A stretch of DNA of 64,000 bases from Rothia kristinae NBRC 15354 (GTDB lineage Bacteria > Actinomycetota > Actinomycetes > Actinomycetales > Micrococcaceae). The stretch's first letter is position 1, and each line of letters begins with the position of its first letter. The notes under the pieces were generated by a model that searched no databases, was not told the DNA's origin, and saw only the letters and a list, made by a program, of their open reading frames with translations. This document shows, one piece after another, positions 34,801 through 43,020 of this stretch. The stretch is from NCBI RefSeq assembly GCF_001570865.1, contig NZ_BCSM01000001.1, positions 62,001 to 126,000 on the forward strand, read 5' to 3'. The translations under genes and the position numbers were made by a program.

Positions 34801-35341
34801 GCAGCAGCTCCTCGCGGTCCGAGGAGGAGGCCTGCAGGAACTGGGCGAAGCGACCCTGCGGGAGCATGACCACCTGGGCGAACTGCTGACGGGTCAGGCC
34901 GATGGCCTGGGCCAGGTGCTCACCGGCCTCATCCATCCGGGTGGAGACCACCTCCCACTCGGCCTCCGGATCCGCCTCGGGACGCCGGCGCACCAGCACC
35001 GTGGCGTGCTGCTCGACGTAGCCGGCCTTCGCCCGGGTCGAGGGCCGGTTCCAGGCGGGGCTGCGCTGCACGAGGTAGCGGTGCTCTCCGATGCTCACCT
35101 CCACCTCCACCGAGGGCTTGGCCGCGGCCTCGGCGAAATGCGATTTCAGGCCCTTGGCGTTCTCCGGGACGGTGGTCGTGCCGTACAGGGCGAAGGTGAG
35201 CGCCTCGAACACCGTGGATTTGCCGGCGCCCGTGGGCCCGGTGAGCAGGAAGAGCCCGGCCTCGTTCAGCGGCTCGAAGTCGATCTCCTGGGCCTGCCGG
35301 TACGGGCCGAAGGCCTCCAGTCGCAGCCGGTGGATCCTCAT
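31892..35341 (-). CDS. sbcC: Exonuclease subunit SbcC (SMC-like ATPase)
   Basis: 1149-residue partner of SbcD; the complex cleaves hairpins and blocked DNA ends. ATPase halves at both ends: MRIHRLRLEAFGPYRQAQEIDFE with Walker A TGPTGAGKSTVFEALTFALYG, then at the C-terminus the signature TSSLSGGESFMASLCLALGLADVV and Walker B DTLFVDEGFGSLDEDTLEDVMDAI. The long middle is Arg/Glu/Ala-rich coiled coil, interrupted near residue 615 by the zinc hook CPVCGSREHPDPH. Large Ala/Arg content and several proline-rich breaks make it longer than E. coli SbcC. ATG overlaps the sbcD stop codon (ATGA). Confidence 0.93.
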   Translation of the reverse strand: MRIHRLRLEAFGPYRQAQEIDFEPLNEAGLFLLTGPTGAGKSTVFEALTFALYGTTTVPENAKGLKSHFAEAAAKPSVEVEVSIGEHRYLVQRSPAWNRPSTRAKAGYVEQHATVLVRRRPEADPEAEWEVVSTRMDEAGEHLAQAIGLTRQQFAQVVMLPQGRFAQFLQASSSDREELLRRLFPTDLYAETQRVLQEQARAAREELADAARQREHLLAEFARLQERERGLLTPEHGDHPGALGAPGRQTTEPEAPEEREEPGEQEDSGEQEPARRIHRAQRRLAEAAAGLEEALGSARAAWTRHREETARQRDALEAAREHAVLQRRAEDLRAREAEHRQRTERLAAAERAEPVRAAEDQRRAAEEELHQIQQELTDLTRRARRLRQSGPHAVAPDAREQALDERFWEQVGAEPDADPDAEDDAASGLASDGEHAAEVENAPEGAQAGSDAVTAEGQEASAQGEHPYRVRLRERRRALEAELRAAEEQAAAEEQARGLVERIRRAQEAVGATREEIDRTQAAAQREAEAVAAQEHLAADAAPARQEEQEATRARRRSTERIRHLEQRRELAERHERAEHERTETLERYERLQSARLRDAAATLAEDLVPGRPCPVCGSREHPDPHAGAMPGSVPGGADSAPGQTEAGLDRGAWDGSGQAAPPDLSPRALQEARRRRDAALAEAQRILEALARVDAALEALDAEGTPPTPEQAQEGLDAAAARVRAAEQAERRAEQHRGRAQRLAQELDRLRERLRGQELEHRDLQTRGAQARERARSARARRGGDPRDLLDSSTLRTRLAAAEDLERLLERVLGGLEARSRTARRRTRSARAGAQAAREAGFADVPEALARSLDPQRRGQLRRTVAAEEQERARLEEAWQAPAHRRLLEEAQRAEAEGLDAASITDPQRRGELVEQAARREAAAQEEHERVLLTRERAQQLLADLRELAVRWGDWARRSGRRAERARRIGDLAEVAAGNGAENLQRMSLTTYVLAAQLEEIAEAASLRLQQMSSGRYTLRHSDAAAGHGRRSGLGLEVFDAWSSVARPTSSLSGGESFMASLCLALGLADVVQARAGGVQIDTLFVDEGFGSLDEDTLEDVMDAIDGLRENGRVIGLISHVADLRARIPQHLRVRRTPAGSLIESDAG

Positions 35342-36504
35342 GCCCGCTTCCCTTCCGTCGCGTCCGTCGCCTCCGCCTCGTGCGCCTGCTCGTCCCGGGC
35401 CCGGTCCAGGGCCCCCTCCACCAGCCGCCGCTCCGGCTCATCCAGGGGGCGGCGGCGGACCTGCTCGTAGAACTCCGCGCACACCTGCTCCGGGGTGCGG
35501 GCCCGGGCCAGGCGCTGGGCGTAGAAGCCGGCCGGGCGGGTGCGCAGACCGTCGAAGAGCAGCTCCACGGTGTGCGGGAAGCGGGTGCGCAGCCGCTCCA
35601 TCGGATGCGCCGGCCGCTCGGCGTCGGTCAGGGTGATCTGGCACATCCGCTCCCGGGCCCAGTCCAGCTCCGGGTCCTCCAGCAGCTCCTCCAGGCGCCC
35701 CCGCAGCCGGGCCAGCGGCACCTGGTGCTCCCAGGCCCCCGGGGTCGCCTCGATCCCGCCCTCCGTGCGCTCCAGCATCCAGTAGCCCTTGACCTGGTCC
35801 GTCTCGGAGAAGGAGAAGCGCAGGGGCGAGCCGCTGTAGCGCACCGTCGGCGTGATCTGCTGGCGCCCGTGCAGATGCCCCAGGGCGGCGTAGTCCAGGC
35901 CCCGGAACACCGACGCCGGCACGGCCCCGAGGCTGCCCGATTCGATGGCCCGCTCCGAATCCGTCGGCTCGGCCCCCACCGCGAAGCAGTGCGCCATGAC
36001 GATGCCGCGCACCCCCGGGCGCCGGGCCAGATCCGCCCGGATGCGCTCGGCCACCGCCTCCAGCACCGCCGCGTGCGTGGGCTGCACCCCCAGGCTGGGG
36101 CCCGCGGCCCGCGGGTCCAGGTAGGGGATGCCGTACACCGCGGTGGACTCGTCCAGCAGCACCGGCCGCACGGCGTCGGCCAGGCGGGTGCGCAGGTGCA
36201 CCCCCGCCCCTTCCAGGATGGTGTCCCCGAAGCCCAGGCGGGCCGCGGAGTCGTGGTTGCCGGAGGTCAGCACCACCGTGGTGCCCTGGGCGTTGAGCTC
36301 GCCCAGCAGCCGGGAGAGCAGCTGGATGACCTCGGTGCGCGGGGAGGCCTGATCGTAGACGTCCCCCGCGATCAGCACCGCATCCACCTGCTGCCGGGCG
36401 CAGACCCGCACCAGCTCGGCGCAGATGGCCTCCTGATCCGCCTGGAGGGAGCGGCCGTGGAAGCTGCGCCCCAGGTGCAGGTCCGAGGTGTGCAGGATCT
36501 TCAT
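35338..36504 (-). CDS. sbcD: Exonuclease subunit SbcD (Mre11-like nuclease)
   Basis: 388-residue calcineurin-like phosphoesterase with the metal motifs LHTSDLHLGRSFHG, LIAGDVYDQASPR, LTSGNHDSAARLG, MAHCFAVG and ALGHLHGRQQITP, followed by the capping domain. It provides the nuclease activity of SbcCD. ATG at 36502-36504. Divergent from the ADP-ribosylglycohydrolase-like gene with only 39 bases between, which must hold both promoters. sbcC and the MFS gene follow, each overlapping by four bases, so the three form one operon. Confidence 0.94.
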   Translation of the reverse strand: MKILHTSDLHLGRSFHGRSLQADQEAICAELVRVCARQQVDAVLIAGDVYDQASPRTEVIQLLSRLLGELNAQGTTVVLTSGNHDSAARLGFGDTILEGAGVHLRTRLADAVRPVLLDESTAVYGIPYLDPRAAGPSLGVQPTHAAVLEAVAERIRADLARRPGVRGIVMAHCFAVGAEPTDSERAIESGSLGAVPASVFRGLDYAALGHLHGRQQITPTVRYSGSPLRFSFSETDQVKGYWMLERTEGGIEATPGAWEHQVPLARLRGRLEELLEDPELDWARERMCQITLTDAERPAHPMERLRTRFPHTVELLFDGLRTRPAGFYAQRLARARTPEQVCAEFYEQVRRRPLDEPERRLVEGALDRARDEQAHEAEATDATEGKRA

Positions 36505-36543
36505 GGCTCCAACGTAACCCGGGCGACTGACAGAATGAGCACC

Positions 36544-37650
36544 ATGGATTCCCTGCCCATCCCCTTCCCCGACGCCGCCGAGTACCCCGCACTGGTGCGC
36601 GCGGCGCTGCGCGCGCAGGCCCGGGCCCGCCCCGAGCTGCTGGGCGCGCTGGCCGCCGGCATCGAGGGGCTGCGCGAAGCCCTGGACTGGTCCGCGCAGG
36701 GGGTCGGCGCGGACGAGACGGCGTGCGTGTGGCTGGGCGATCTGCGGTGGGCCCGGGCGCTGGGTCTGAACCCCGAGGAGGCCGCCCCGATGCCGCCGAG
36801 GGCGTGGTGGGAGCCCGAGGCCGCCCGCCTGGCCCCCGCGGACTTCGCCGAGCGGCACCCGCTGCTGGCCCGGGCCCTGTGCGCCGGTAACATGCCGTAT
36901 CCGGCGCGCACCCCCTTCACCGAGCTGGCCGATGACGCCTTCCTCCCCCGCCTGGCAGTGCTCCCCCTGCACCCGCGCGAGGGCCTGGAGCAGCTGGGCC
37001 AGCTGGCCGTGAACCTCACCGCCCTGACCCACGGTCACCCGGAGGCCCTGGCCGCAGGCCTGGTGATCGTGCTGCATCGGCGGGCCCTGCTCGGGCTGGA
37101 CGCCGAGGCCGTCGGGGATGCCGGGAACGGCGCGGACCCGCGGCGTCGTGCTCCGGCGCAGCTGCGGGAGCGGGCCCGGCGCCGCGTGCTCGAGCTGCTC
37201 AGCCCTCGGGATCCGGGCGGATCCGCGCCGTCCGCCGGGCTGCTCGCCTCCTACGGGGCCACCGGCGCCACCCGCTCCGGTCTGGCCCGCGTCCTGGCGG
37301 CGGCACCGCTGAGCGCGGCCGTCCTGGCCGATCCCGACGCCGCGGGGACCGCGCAGGGGCGGGGCGGGGATCAGGTGCCCGGGTGCGTGCGGGCCCTGGC
37401 CCGCGAGCTCACCGGAGCGGGCATCGCGCGACCGGAAGCGGACGCGGCGGACGGCGGGGCCGCGGCCGACTCCGAGGCCCGGTCCGAGGCGGATTCCGAC
37501 GAGGCCTCCGAGACGTCACAGTCGCCGATGGCGCGGGCCGGGCTGGCGCCGACATATCCCTCGGCCGAGCAGCTGGCCGATCGGCTGGCCGAACGCTGGG
37601 TCGAGACCGCGCGGCGGTGGTGGGGGGTCTGGGGCGCCTCGGGAGGGTGA
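36544..37650 (+). CDS. Degenerate ADP-ribosylglycohydrolase-like protein
   Basis: 368-residue product. Its middle resembles the inner part of actinobacterial ADP-ribosylglycohydrolases: GLREALDWSAQGVGADETACVWLGDLRWARALGL, the phrase LCAGNMPYPARTPFTELADDAFLPRLAVLPL, and LTALTHGHPEALAAGLVIVLHRRALL. Missing are the N-terminal GDALG and (S/T)DDTQ region and the C-terminal GDSD(S/T)T region that bind the two magnesium ions. Instead the C-terminus is a low-complexity Ala/Ser/Glu stretch. It may be a non-catalytic remnant or ADP-ribose binder. Codon use is normal and there is no internal stop codon. Family call is from memory. Confidence 0.55.
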   Translation: MDSLPIPFPDAAEYPALVRAALRAQARARPELLGALAAGIEGLREALDWSAQGVGADETACVWLGDLRWARALGLNPEEAAPMPPRAWWEPEAARLAPADFAERHPLLARALCAGNMPYPARTPFTELADDAFLPRLAVLPLHPREGLEQLGQLAVNLTALTHGHPEALAAGLVIVLHRRALLGLDAEAVGDAGNGADPRRRAPAQLRERARRRVLELLSPRDPGGSAPSAGLLASYGATGATRSGLARVLAAAPLSAAVLADPDAAGTAQGRGGDQVPGCVRALARELTGAGIARPEADAADGGAAADSEARSEADSDEASETSQSPMARAGLAPTYPSAEQLADRLAERWVETARRWWGVWGASGG

Positions 37651-37666
37651 CCGGCCGCCCTGCCCC

Positions 37667-38524
37667 TCAGGCCTCCGCTTCGATCCAGCGGTCGGCCCGC
37701 TCCACGGCCTGACGCAGGGTCGCGCCACCGTAGCCGTGGATCATCGCATACCCCACGGCCTGCAGGGGCATCAGCCGCTGCAGCACGCGGCCGCGCTCGG
37801 CCCAGTCGCGTCCCACCACACGGGTCACCGCCTCCCAGCCGAACCAGTTCCCGGCCGCGGCGATGTCCCAGCCGGGATCCCCGACGCTGGCATGATCCCA
37901 GTCGATGACCCCCGAGATGCGCTCCCGGTTCCACAGGATGTTGTGCCCGGCGAAGTCGGAGTGGATGAACCGGGGGGTCACCGGGTCCAGGGCCAGGGCA
38001 TCGTCCAGCAGGCGCTCGGCGCGCTCCCGGTTGCCGTGCAGCAGCTGGGGGATGATCCGCTCTCGGACGGTGCGCGGCCAGTGCGAGCCGCCCCAGTGGG
38101 ACTGGGAGGGTTCGAGCATCGCGGACAGGGGCGCGGGGTCGATCGCGTCGATCGCGCGCAGCGCCCGGCCCAGGGCCCGCGCCGGGGCGGGGCCCACCTC
38201 GCGGGGCCGCCCGGGCACCCAGGTCAGCCCGACGGCGACGTGCCCGCCGCGTTCCAGCACCCGGGTCAGGGGGCGGGGCACCTCGAAGGGCAGGTCCGCA
38301 GGCAGGGCGCGCAGCAGGTCGGTGCGGCGCTGGACCTGCCGGCCCACCAGGTGGTTCTTCGCCACCCGCACGCTGACCCGCTGACCCGCGTTGACCACCA
38401 GGTGCGCGGACCCGTTGGAGTGCACGTCCCATTCGGTGGGCGCGCACCGGACCCCGGCCTGGTCGAGGACCGCCTGGATGAGGGGTCGGAAGCGCATCAG
38501 CGCGAACGGGGACATGCGGGCCAC
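37667..38524 (-). CDS. Aminoglycoside phosphotransferase-like kinase
   Basis: 285-residue protein-kinase-like fold: nucleotide-binding lobe with VSVRVAKNHLVG, catalytic Brenner motif FIHSDFAGHNILW and metal motif GVIDWDHASVGDPGWDIA. It belongs to the APH/macrolide phosphotransferase superfamily. The substrate is unknown and resistance should not be assumed. Start is GTG at 38522-38524 (an ATG at 38515 is also possible), six bases past the rdgB stop codon, at the end of the murI-rph-rdgB run. Confidence 0.75.
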   Translation of the reverse strand: MARMSPFALMRFRPLIQAVLDQAGVRCAPTEWDVHSNGSAHLVVNAGQRVSVRVAKNHLVGRQVQRRTDLLRALPADLPFEVPRPLTRVLERGGHVAVGLTWVPGRPREVGPAPARALGRALRAIDAIDPAPLSAMLEPSQSHWGGSHWPRTVRERIIPQLLHGNRERAERLLDDALALDPVTPRFIHSDFAGHNILWNRERISGVIDWDHASVGDPGWDIAAAGNWFGWEAVTRVVGRDWAERGRVLQRLMPLQAVGYAMIHGYGGATLRQAVERADRWIEAEA

Positions 38525-38530
38525 GGCGGG

Positions 38531-39181
38531 CTAGACCTTCTCTCCGCCGGCCCCGTCCAGCAGGGCGGCGATGTGCGGGATCAGCGCGGTGAAGGCCCGG
38601 GCGCGGTGGCTGATCGCGTTCTTCAGCTCCGGCGGGATCTCGGCGCAGCTGGCCCCCTCCCACGCGGCGGGAAGCTCCTCGGGCACGAGGATCGGGTCGT
38701 AGCCGAAGCCGTGCTCCCCGCGTGGCTCGGTGAGCAGCCGCCCGGTAAGGCGCCCGGTCTGCACGACCTCGGTGTCCGAGCCGACCAGGCTCGCGGCGCA
38801 CTCGAAGGCGGCACCCCGATGCGGATCGGGGATGTCGGACAGCTGAGCCAGCAGCAGGCGCAGGTTGGCCGCATCGTCGCCGTGGCGCCCGGACCAGCGG
38901 GCGGAGAAGATCCCCGGCGCCCCGTGCAGCACGGCCACGGACAGCCCCGAGTCATCCGCGATGGCCGGCAGGCCGGTGGCCTCATAGACGGCGCGGGCCT
39001 TGAGCAGGGAGTTCTCGGCGAAGGTCGTGCCGGTCTCGGGCACGTCCGGGACGCCGAGGGAGCCGGCGTCGACCACCTCCGCGTCCACCTCCAGGCCCGG
39101 CACGGCATCGCGCAGGATCTCGCGCAGCTCCCGCAGCTTGCCGGAGTTGTGGGTGGCCAGGATCAGCCGCGGCTCACTCAT
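38531..39181 (-). CDS. rdgB: Non-canonical purine NTP pyrophosphatase (RdgB/HAM1)
   Basis: Hydrolyses dITP and XTP to monophosphates, keeping damaged purines out of DNA. The 216-residue protein has the signature [19 protein letters not shown], the metal-binding [42 protein letters not shown] and [18 protein letters not shown] at 39179-39181 overlaps the end of rph by eight bases; a GTG two codons earlier is possible. Confidence 0.94.
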   Translation of the reverse strand: MSEPRLILATHNSGKLRELREILRDAVPGLEVDAEVVDAGSLGVPDVPETGTTFAENSLLKARAVYEATGLPAIADDSGLSVAVLHGAPGIFSARWSGRHGDDAANLRLLLAQLSDIPDPHRGAAFECAASLVGSDTEVVQTGRLTGRLLTEPRGEHGFGYDPILVPEELPAAWEGASCAEIPPELKNAISHRARAFTALIPHIAALLDGAGGEKV

Positions 39182-39935
39182 GGGCACCGGCCAGCGTCTG
39201 CGACTGGATCCTGGACAGCTCGGCCGTGCCGATCAGGGCCAGGTCCAGCAGGCTGTCCAGCTCAGCCCGGTCGAAGGGCGCGCCCTCGGCGGTGCCCTGA
39301 ACCTCCACGAAGCTGCCGGAGCCGGTGACCACCACGTTCATGTCCGTCTCGGCCCGCACGTCCTCGGTGTAGGGCAGATCCAGCATGGGCACCCCGTCGA
39401 TGATGCCCACAGACACCGCGGCCACGGAGTCGGTCAGGGGCTGGGCGCCCCGGGGCAGGATCTTCTCCTGGCGCGCCCAGTCCAGGGCGTCGGCCAGGGC
39501 GACGTAGGCCCCGGTGATCGCGGCGGTGCGGGTGCCGCCGTCGGCCTGCAGGACGTCGCAGTCCAGGACCACGGTGTTCTCCCCGAGGGCCTTCAGGTCG
39601 ATGATCGCGCGCAGGGAGCGCCCGATCAGCCGGGAGATCTCGTGCGTGCGTCCGCCGATCTTGCCTTTCACGGATTCGCGGGCGGAGCGGGTCGAGGTGG
39701 CCCGCGGCAGCATCGCGTACTCGGCGGTGACCCAGCCGCGGCCCTCGCCCTTGAGCCACCGGGGCACGCCCTCGGTCAGGGAGGCGGTGCACAGCACTCG
39801 GGTGTCCCCGCACTCGATGAGGGCCGAGCCCTCGGCGTTACGGGACCACCCGCGGGTGATGGAGATCGGACGCAGCTGGTCGACGGCGCGCCCGTCCGCG
39901 CGCGTGAGGGTCTGGGGGGACTCGGTGCTCGTCAT
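39174..39935 (-). CDS. rph: Ribonuclease PH
   Basis: Phosphorolytic 3'-5' exoribonuclease that trims tRNA ends. The 253-residue product has [75 protein letters not shown] and [23 protein letters not shown], with the expected Arg residues for phosphate binding. ATG at 39933-39935. Same position next to rdgB as in mycobacteria and many Gram-positives. Confidence 0.95.
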   Translation of the reverse strand: MTSTESPQTLTRADGRAVDQLRPISITRGWSRNAEGSALIECGDTRVLCTASLTEGVPRWLKGEGRGWVTAEYAMLPRATSTRSARESVKGKIGGRTHEISRLIGRSLRAIIDLKALGENTVVLDCDVLQADGGTRTAAITGAYVALADALDWARQEKILPRGAQPLTDSVAAVSVGIIDGVPMLDLPYTEDVRAETDMNVVVTGSGSFVEVQGTAEGAPFDRAELDSLLDLALIGTAELSRIQSQTLAGAHE

Positions 39936-39993
39936 GTCCCTCACTGTACCCGGGCCGCCCCCGGCCGCGCCCCGCAGGAGCCCGGGGCGCGGC

Positions 39994-40788
39994 TCAGCGG
40001 GGCGGGATCGCGTAGGTGCGGGAATCCTCGGCCACGCAGATCGGCCCGGCGTAGGTGCGGGAGGCCTCGGCGCGGGCCACCTCCGGGTCGTTCCACACCG
40101 GCAGGTGGGTGAGCATCAGGTGTCCGACATCGGCCTCGGCCGCCACCCGCCCGGCCCGCACCCCGGTCAGGTGCACCCCGCGGATCGCGTCGTCGCGCCC
40201 CTCCTGGAAGGCGGCCTCGCACAGGAAGAAATCCGCCTCTCGGGCGGCCTCGACCAGCCCGGGGCACGCGTCCGAGTCCCCCGAGTAGGCCAGGACGCTG
40301 CGGCGCCCGGCCAGCTCGTGGGTCACCCGGATCGCGTAGGGCTCGGGGGCCGGATGCAGCACGGGGAAGGCCTGCACCGTGAACGGCCCCAGGCGCACCG
40401 GCTCCCCGGGGGCCCAGGGGTGGAAGCCGAAGGAGCCGGTGAGCCCGGGCTCCAGGCCGATCCCGTGGGTGCGGGCCAGGTACGGGTGGGTGTCCGCCGG
40501 TCCCCACAGCGGAATCGGCGGCCCGGGCCAGCCGCGCGGATCCCAGCGCACCGCGATGTGCAGGCCGGCCAGGTCGATGCAGTGATCGGGGTGCAGGTGG
40601 GAGATGAAGATCCCGTCGATCTGCGGCAGGCTCAGGTGCCGCTGGATCGCCCCGAGCCCCCCGCTGCCCAGGTCCAGCAGGATGCGCCAGGTGCGCCCGG
40701 CCTCATCCTCGCCGCTGACCAGATAGCACGAGGCCGCGGAGTCGGGTCCGGCGAAGGAGCCGCTGCACCCGATGATGGTCAGCTCCAT
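39994..40788 (-). CDS. MBL-fold hydrolase (Rv1339-type, possible cyclic nucleotide phosphodiesterase)
   Basis: 264 residues with the metallo-beta-lactamase fold: [24 protein letters not shown], the metal motif [51 protein letters not shown], and [19 protein letters not shown]. Layout fits the family that includes tRNase Z-like proteins and mycobacterial Rv1339, reported as a cAMP phosphodiesterase and found in the same place between murI and rph. That activity here is an inference from synteny. ATG overlaps the end of murI by ten bases. Confidence 0.8.
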   Translation of the reverse strand: MELTIIGCSGSFAGPDSAASCYLVSGEDEAGRTWRILLDLGSGGLGAIQRHLSLPQIDGIFISHLHPDHCIDLAGLHIAVRWDPRGWPGPPIPLWGPADTHPYLARTHGIGLEPGLTGSFGFHPWAPGEPVRLGPFTVQAFPVLHPAPEPYAIRVTHELAGRRSVLAYSGDSDACPGLVEAAREADFFLCEAAFQEGRDDAIRGVHLTGVRAGRVAAEADVGHLMLTHLPVWNDPEVARAEASRTYAGPICVAEDSRTYAIPPR

Positions 40789-41861
40789 GCCCGTCCCTCC
40801 TGCGCCCCAGACTCGGCGTCCGGTTCCGGGGCCGCCGCGGAGCGGGGCCCGGGATCCGTCCCCGCGGCTCCGGCGACCTCGGCCGCTGCACCCGATGTCG
40901 CAGCCACGGCGCTCAGGTCCACGCTGGCGGTGCGGATCATCTCCGGGGTGACCACCGCCAGGGAGCCGGTGGGGTAGGACTCGGCGATGCTCGCTGAGTG
41001 GCGCACCCCGAGGACCTCGGGGCCCAGGAAGCGCCGGGCCAGGGCCTGGAAGCGCTCGGGGTCCCCGGTGGCCACGAATTCGTGGCGCGGGGCGGGGGCG
41101 TCGGCCGGGCGCTGCAGGTCCTGGGCCATCAGCGCCCGGAACAGGTCCTTGGCGGTCTCCTCGGAGGAGGTCACCAGCGTGACCTCCTCCCCCAGGACGT
41201 AGGAGATGACGCCCGTGAGCAGGGGGTAGTGGGTGCAACCCAGCACGACGGTGTCCACCCCAGCCTCCTGCAGCGGGGCCAGGTGGGTGCGCACGGCCTC
41301 CAGGAGCTCGGGCCCTGAGGTGATGCCGCGCTCCACGAACTCCACGAACTCCGGGCAGGCCTCGGAGACGATCCGCAGCTGCGGGGCCGCGGCGAAGGTG
41401 TCCTCGTAGGCGCGGGAGGAGACCGTGGCCACCGTGCCCAGCACGCCGACGACGTCGTTGCGGGTCGCGGCCACGGCCCGGCGCACGGCCGGCTGGATCA
41501 CCTCGACCACGGGTATCCCGTAGTGGCGGGTGTAGCGCTCGCGGGCGTCGCGCAGCACCGCGGAGGAGGCGGTGTTGCAGGCGATGACCAGGGCCTTGAC
41601 CCCGGAGTCCACGAGGTCGTCCATGATGCGCAGGGCGTTGGCGCGCACCTGGGCGATGCTCAGCGGTCCGTAGGGGCCGTGGGCCGTGTCCCCGACGTAG
41701 AGGATCTGCTCGTGGGGCAGCTGGTCCATGATGGCCCGGGCCACGGTCAGTCCGCCGACGCCGGAGTCGAAGACCCCGATCGGGGCCCCGGGGGTGGGAC
41801 GGGCGGGGGCGGCGCTGCCCCAGGCGGTCACGGCATCGGTCTGGTCGGGAAGCGAGTTCAT
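40779..41861 (-). CDS. murI: Glutamate racemase
   Basis: Makes D-glutamate for peptidoglycan. The 360-residue product has [23 protein letters not shown], the two catalytic cysteine motifs [13 protein letters not shown] and [11 protein letters not shown], and [12 protein letters not shown]. It is longer than usual: a roughly 45-residue N-terminal lead (about 24 residues before GVFDSG plus spacer) and a C-terminal Ala/Ser/Glu/Pro-rich tail of about 50 residues after [11 protein letters not shown], probably disordered. ATG at 41859-41861 was chosen for AAGG nearby; an upstream in-frame reading adds no family residues. Confidence 0.93.
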   Translation of the reverse strand: MNSLPDQTDAVTAWGSAAPARPTPGAPIGVFDSGVGGLTVARAIMDQLPHEQILYVGDTAHGPYGPLSIAQVRANALRIMDDLVDSGVKALVIACNTASSAVLRDARERYTRHYGIPVVEVIQPAVRRAVAATRNDVVGVLGTVATVSSRAYEDTFAAAPQLRIVSEACPEFVEFVERGITSGPELLEAVRTHLAPLQEAGVDTVVLGCTHYPLLTGVISYVLGEEVTLVTSSEETAKDLFRALMAQDLQRPADAPAPRHEFVATGDPERFQALARRFLGPEVLGVRHSASIAESYPTGSLAVVTPEMIRTASVDLSAVAATSGAAAEVAGAAGTDPGPRSAAAPEPDAESGAQEGRAWS

Positions 41862-41961
41862 GATGCCTTCGAGGATAGCCGCTGCGCGAGCGGGCCCCGG
41901 CACGAGCTCGACCACGTGGCCGGGGCGACGAGAGACCGACCACAGGGGGAAGGTCCGGGGA

Positions 41962-42513
41962 TCACAGTCGCTGGAGCATGGCCTCCATCAGGGAGTCCTG
42001 CAGCCAGGAGACGAACTGGTACACCAGGGACATGTAGGACTCCACGTCCGTGGCCTGGTTCCAGTCGGTGTAGCCGGCCACGCGCTCGGCGTCCTGCTCG
42101 TCGCGGATCCCCAGGCGCGCAGCCAGGACCAGGCGCACGTCGTTCAGGGCCGCGGCGAAGGCCCGGGCGTGCTCGTCGTCCAGCTGCAGCTTCGGGGCCT
42201 CGCAGTCCATCGCGGCCATCCGCAGGCGCCCGATCTTCTCCTCGCGGATGCCGAGCTCGGTGAAGCGGCGGAATTCCGCGGCCTCGCCCTCATCGGCCGC
42301 GGCCTGCGGCAGCAGGCGGGCCAGGGCCGGATCCTCCGGCGCCTCGGCGTCCTCGGTGATCCCGAGCATCGCGGCCAGCGGGTCCTGATCCGGATCCTGC
42401 CGCGGCTCCAGGGTGGTCACGACGTCGCCGAACAGCTTGATCAGCAGCTCCCGCTCGGGCTGCTCCAGGTGCCCGGTGATGCCGCGCCGCCCGGCGCGGA
42501 AGGGACGAGCCAT
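41962..42513 (-). CDS. DUF2017 family protein
   Basis: 183-residue soluble acidic protein of the actinobacterial DUF2017 family; it begins [32 protein letters not shown] and ends with [27 protein letters not shown]. No catalytic motif is recognised. It nearly always follows clpS, as here (ATG one base past the clpS stop codon), suggesting a link with the ClpS/ClpAP protein quality system. GTG at 42522 is an alternative start overlapping clpS. Same order as Rv1331-Rv1332. Confidence 0.75.
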   Translation of the reverse strand: MARPFRAGRRGITGHLEQPERELLIKLFGDVVTTLEPRQDPDQDPLAAMLGITEDAEAPEDPALARLLPQAAADEGEAAEFRRFTELGIREEKIGRLRMAAMDCEAPKLQLDDEHARAFAAALNDVRLVLAARLGIRDEQDAERVAGYTDWNQATDVESYMSLVYQFVSWLQDSLMEAMLQRL

Positions 42514-42514
42514 C

Positions 42515-42856
42515 TCACTCACCGTCCTTCTCGAAGGTGGCCCACAGCCCGTAGCCGTGCATCGCGGCGGTGTGCCGCTCGGCCTCCTCGCGGCTGCCGG
42601 TGAACACGACGGCGCGCCCGTCCTCGTGCACCTGGAGCATCAGCCGGTGGGCCTGCGCCTGGGAATGCCCGAAGTGGGTGCGGAACACCCAGGTCACGTA
42701 GCTCATGAGGTTCACGGGGTCGTTCCATACGAGCACCCGCCACGGGGTCTGCTCCTGGGGGCGCTGGAGCAGCCCGAGCCCGCCCTCCGGGGTGGTCTCG
42801 GGGGCCGTGGGGCCGGTGACGGCGGTGCGGGTCGGTTGGGTGCGCTGCTGGGCCAT
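42515..42856 (-). CDS. clpS: ATP-dependent Clp protease adaptor ClpS
   Basis: 113-residue adaptor that delivers N-end-rule substrates to ClpC/ClpA. After a disordered 38-residue Thr/Pro-rich N-terminus comes the conserved core WRVLVWNDPVNLMSYVTWVFRTHFGHSQAQAHRLMLQVHEDGRAVVFTGSREEAE, with the NDP and the pocket residues for the N-terminal amino acid. ATG at 42854-42856. Divergent from pncB, with a 164-base intergenic region. Confidence 0.93.
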   Translation of the reverse strand: MAQQRTQPTRTAVTGPTAPETTPEGGLGLLQRPQEQTPWRVLVWNDPVNLMSYVTWVFRTHFGHSQAQAHRLMLQVHEDGRAVVFTGSREEAERHTAAMHGYGLWATFEKDGE

Positions 42857-42984
42857 GACCCGCCCGAGTCTACCCGGCACGCGGGTCCCGGGGCGGGGCG
42901 GGTTCGCCGTCGGCGTCGCACCGGGTGGCGGCGCAGCGCTGGCCAGCCCGGGTGCGGGGAGCCCAGCGGAGGGCGCCGCAGTCC

Positions 42985-43013
42985 TTGGCCGGGCCAGGCG
43001 CGGTGGCTACAGT
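42985..43013 (+). promoter_or_regulatory. Promoter of pncB (leaderless)
   Basis: TTGGCC (42985-42990), 17-base spacer, TACAGT (43008-43013). The GTG start follows after seven bases (GGGAGGC), so transcription probably begins at or next to the start codon; GGGAGG in the DNA would then not be in the mRNA. Confidence 0.65.
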
Positions 43014-43020
43014 GGGAGGC

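Noticed and set aside
31871-35470. Open frame of 1199 codons on the plus strand opposite sbcC
   Set aside because: It mirrors the sbcC codons; in very GC-rich DNA the antisense frame stays open. The peptide is low-complexity Leu/Gly/Gln with no family motif, while the minus strand has all SbcC motifs.
37667-38524. Aminoglycoside resistance gene
   Set aside because: Only the general kinase motifs are present; it sits in a housekeeping run with rdgB and rph and has native codon use, so no resistance role is supported.
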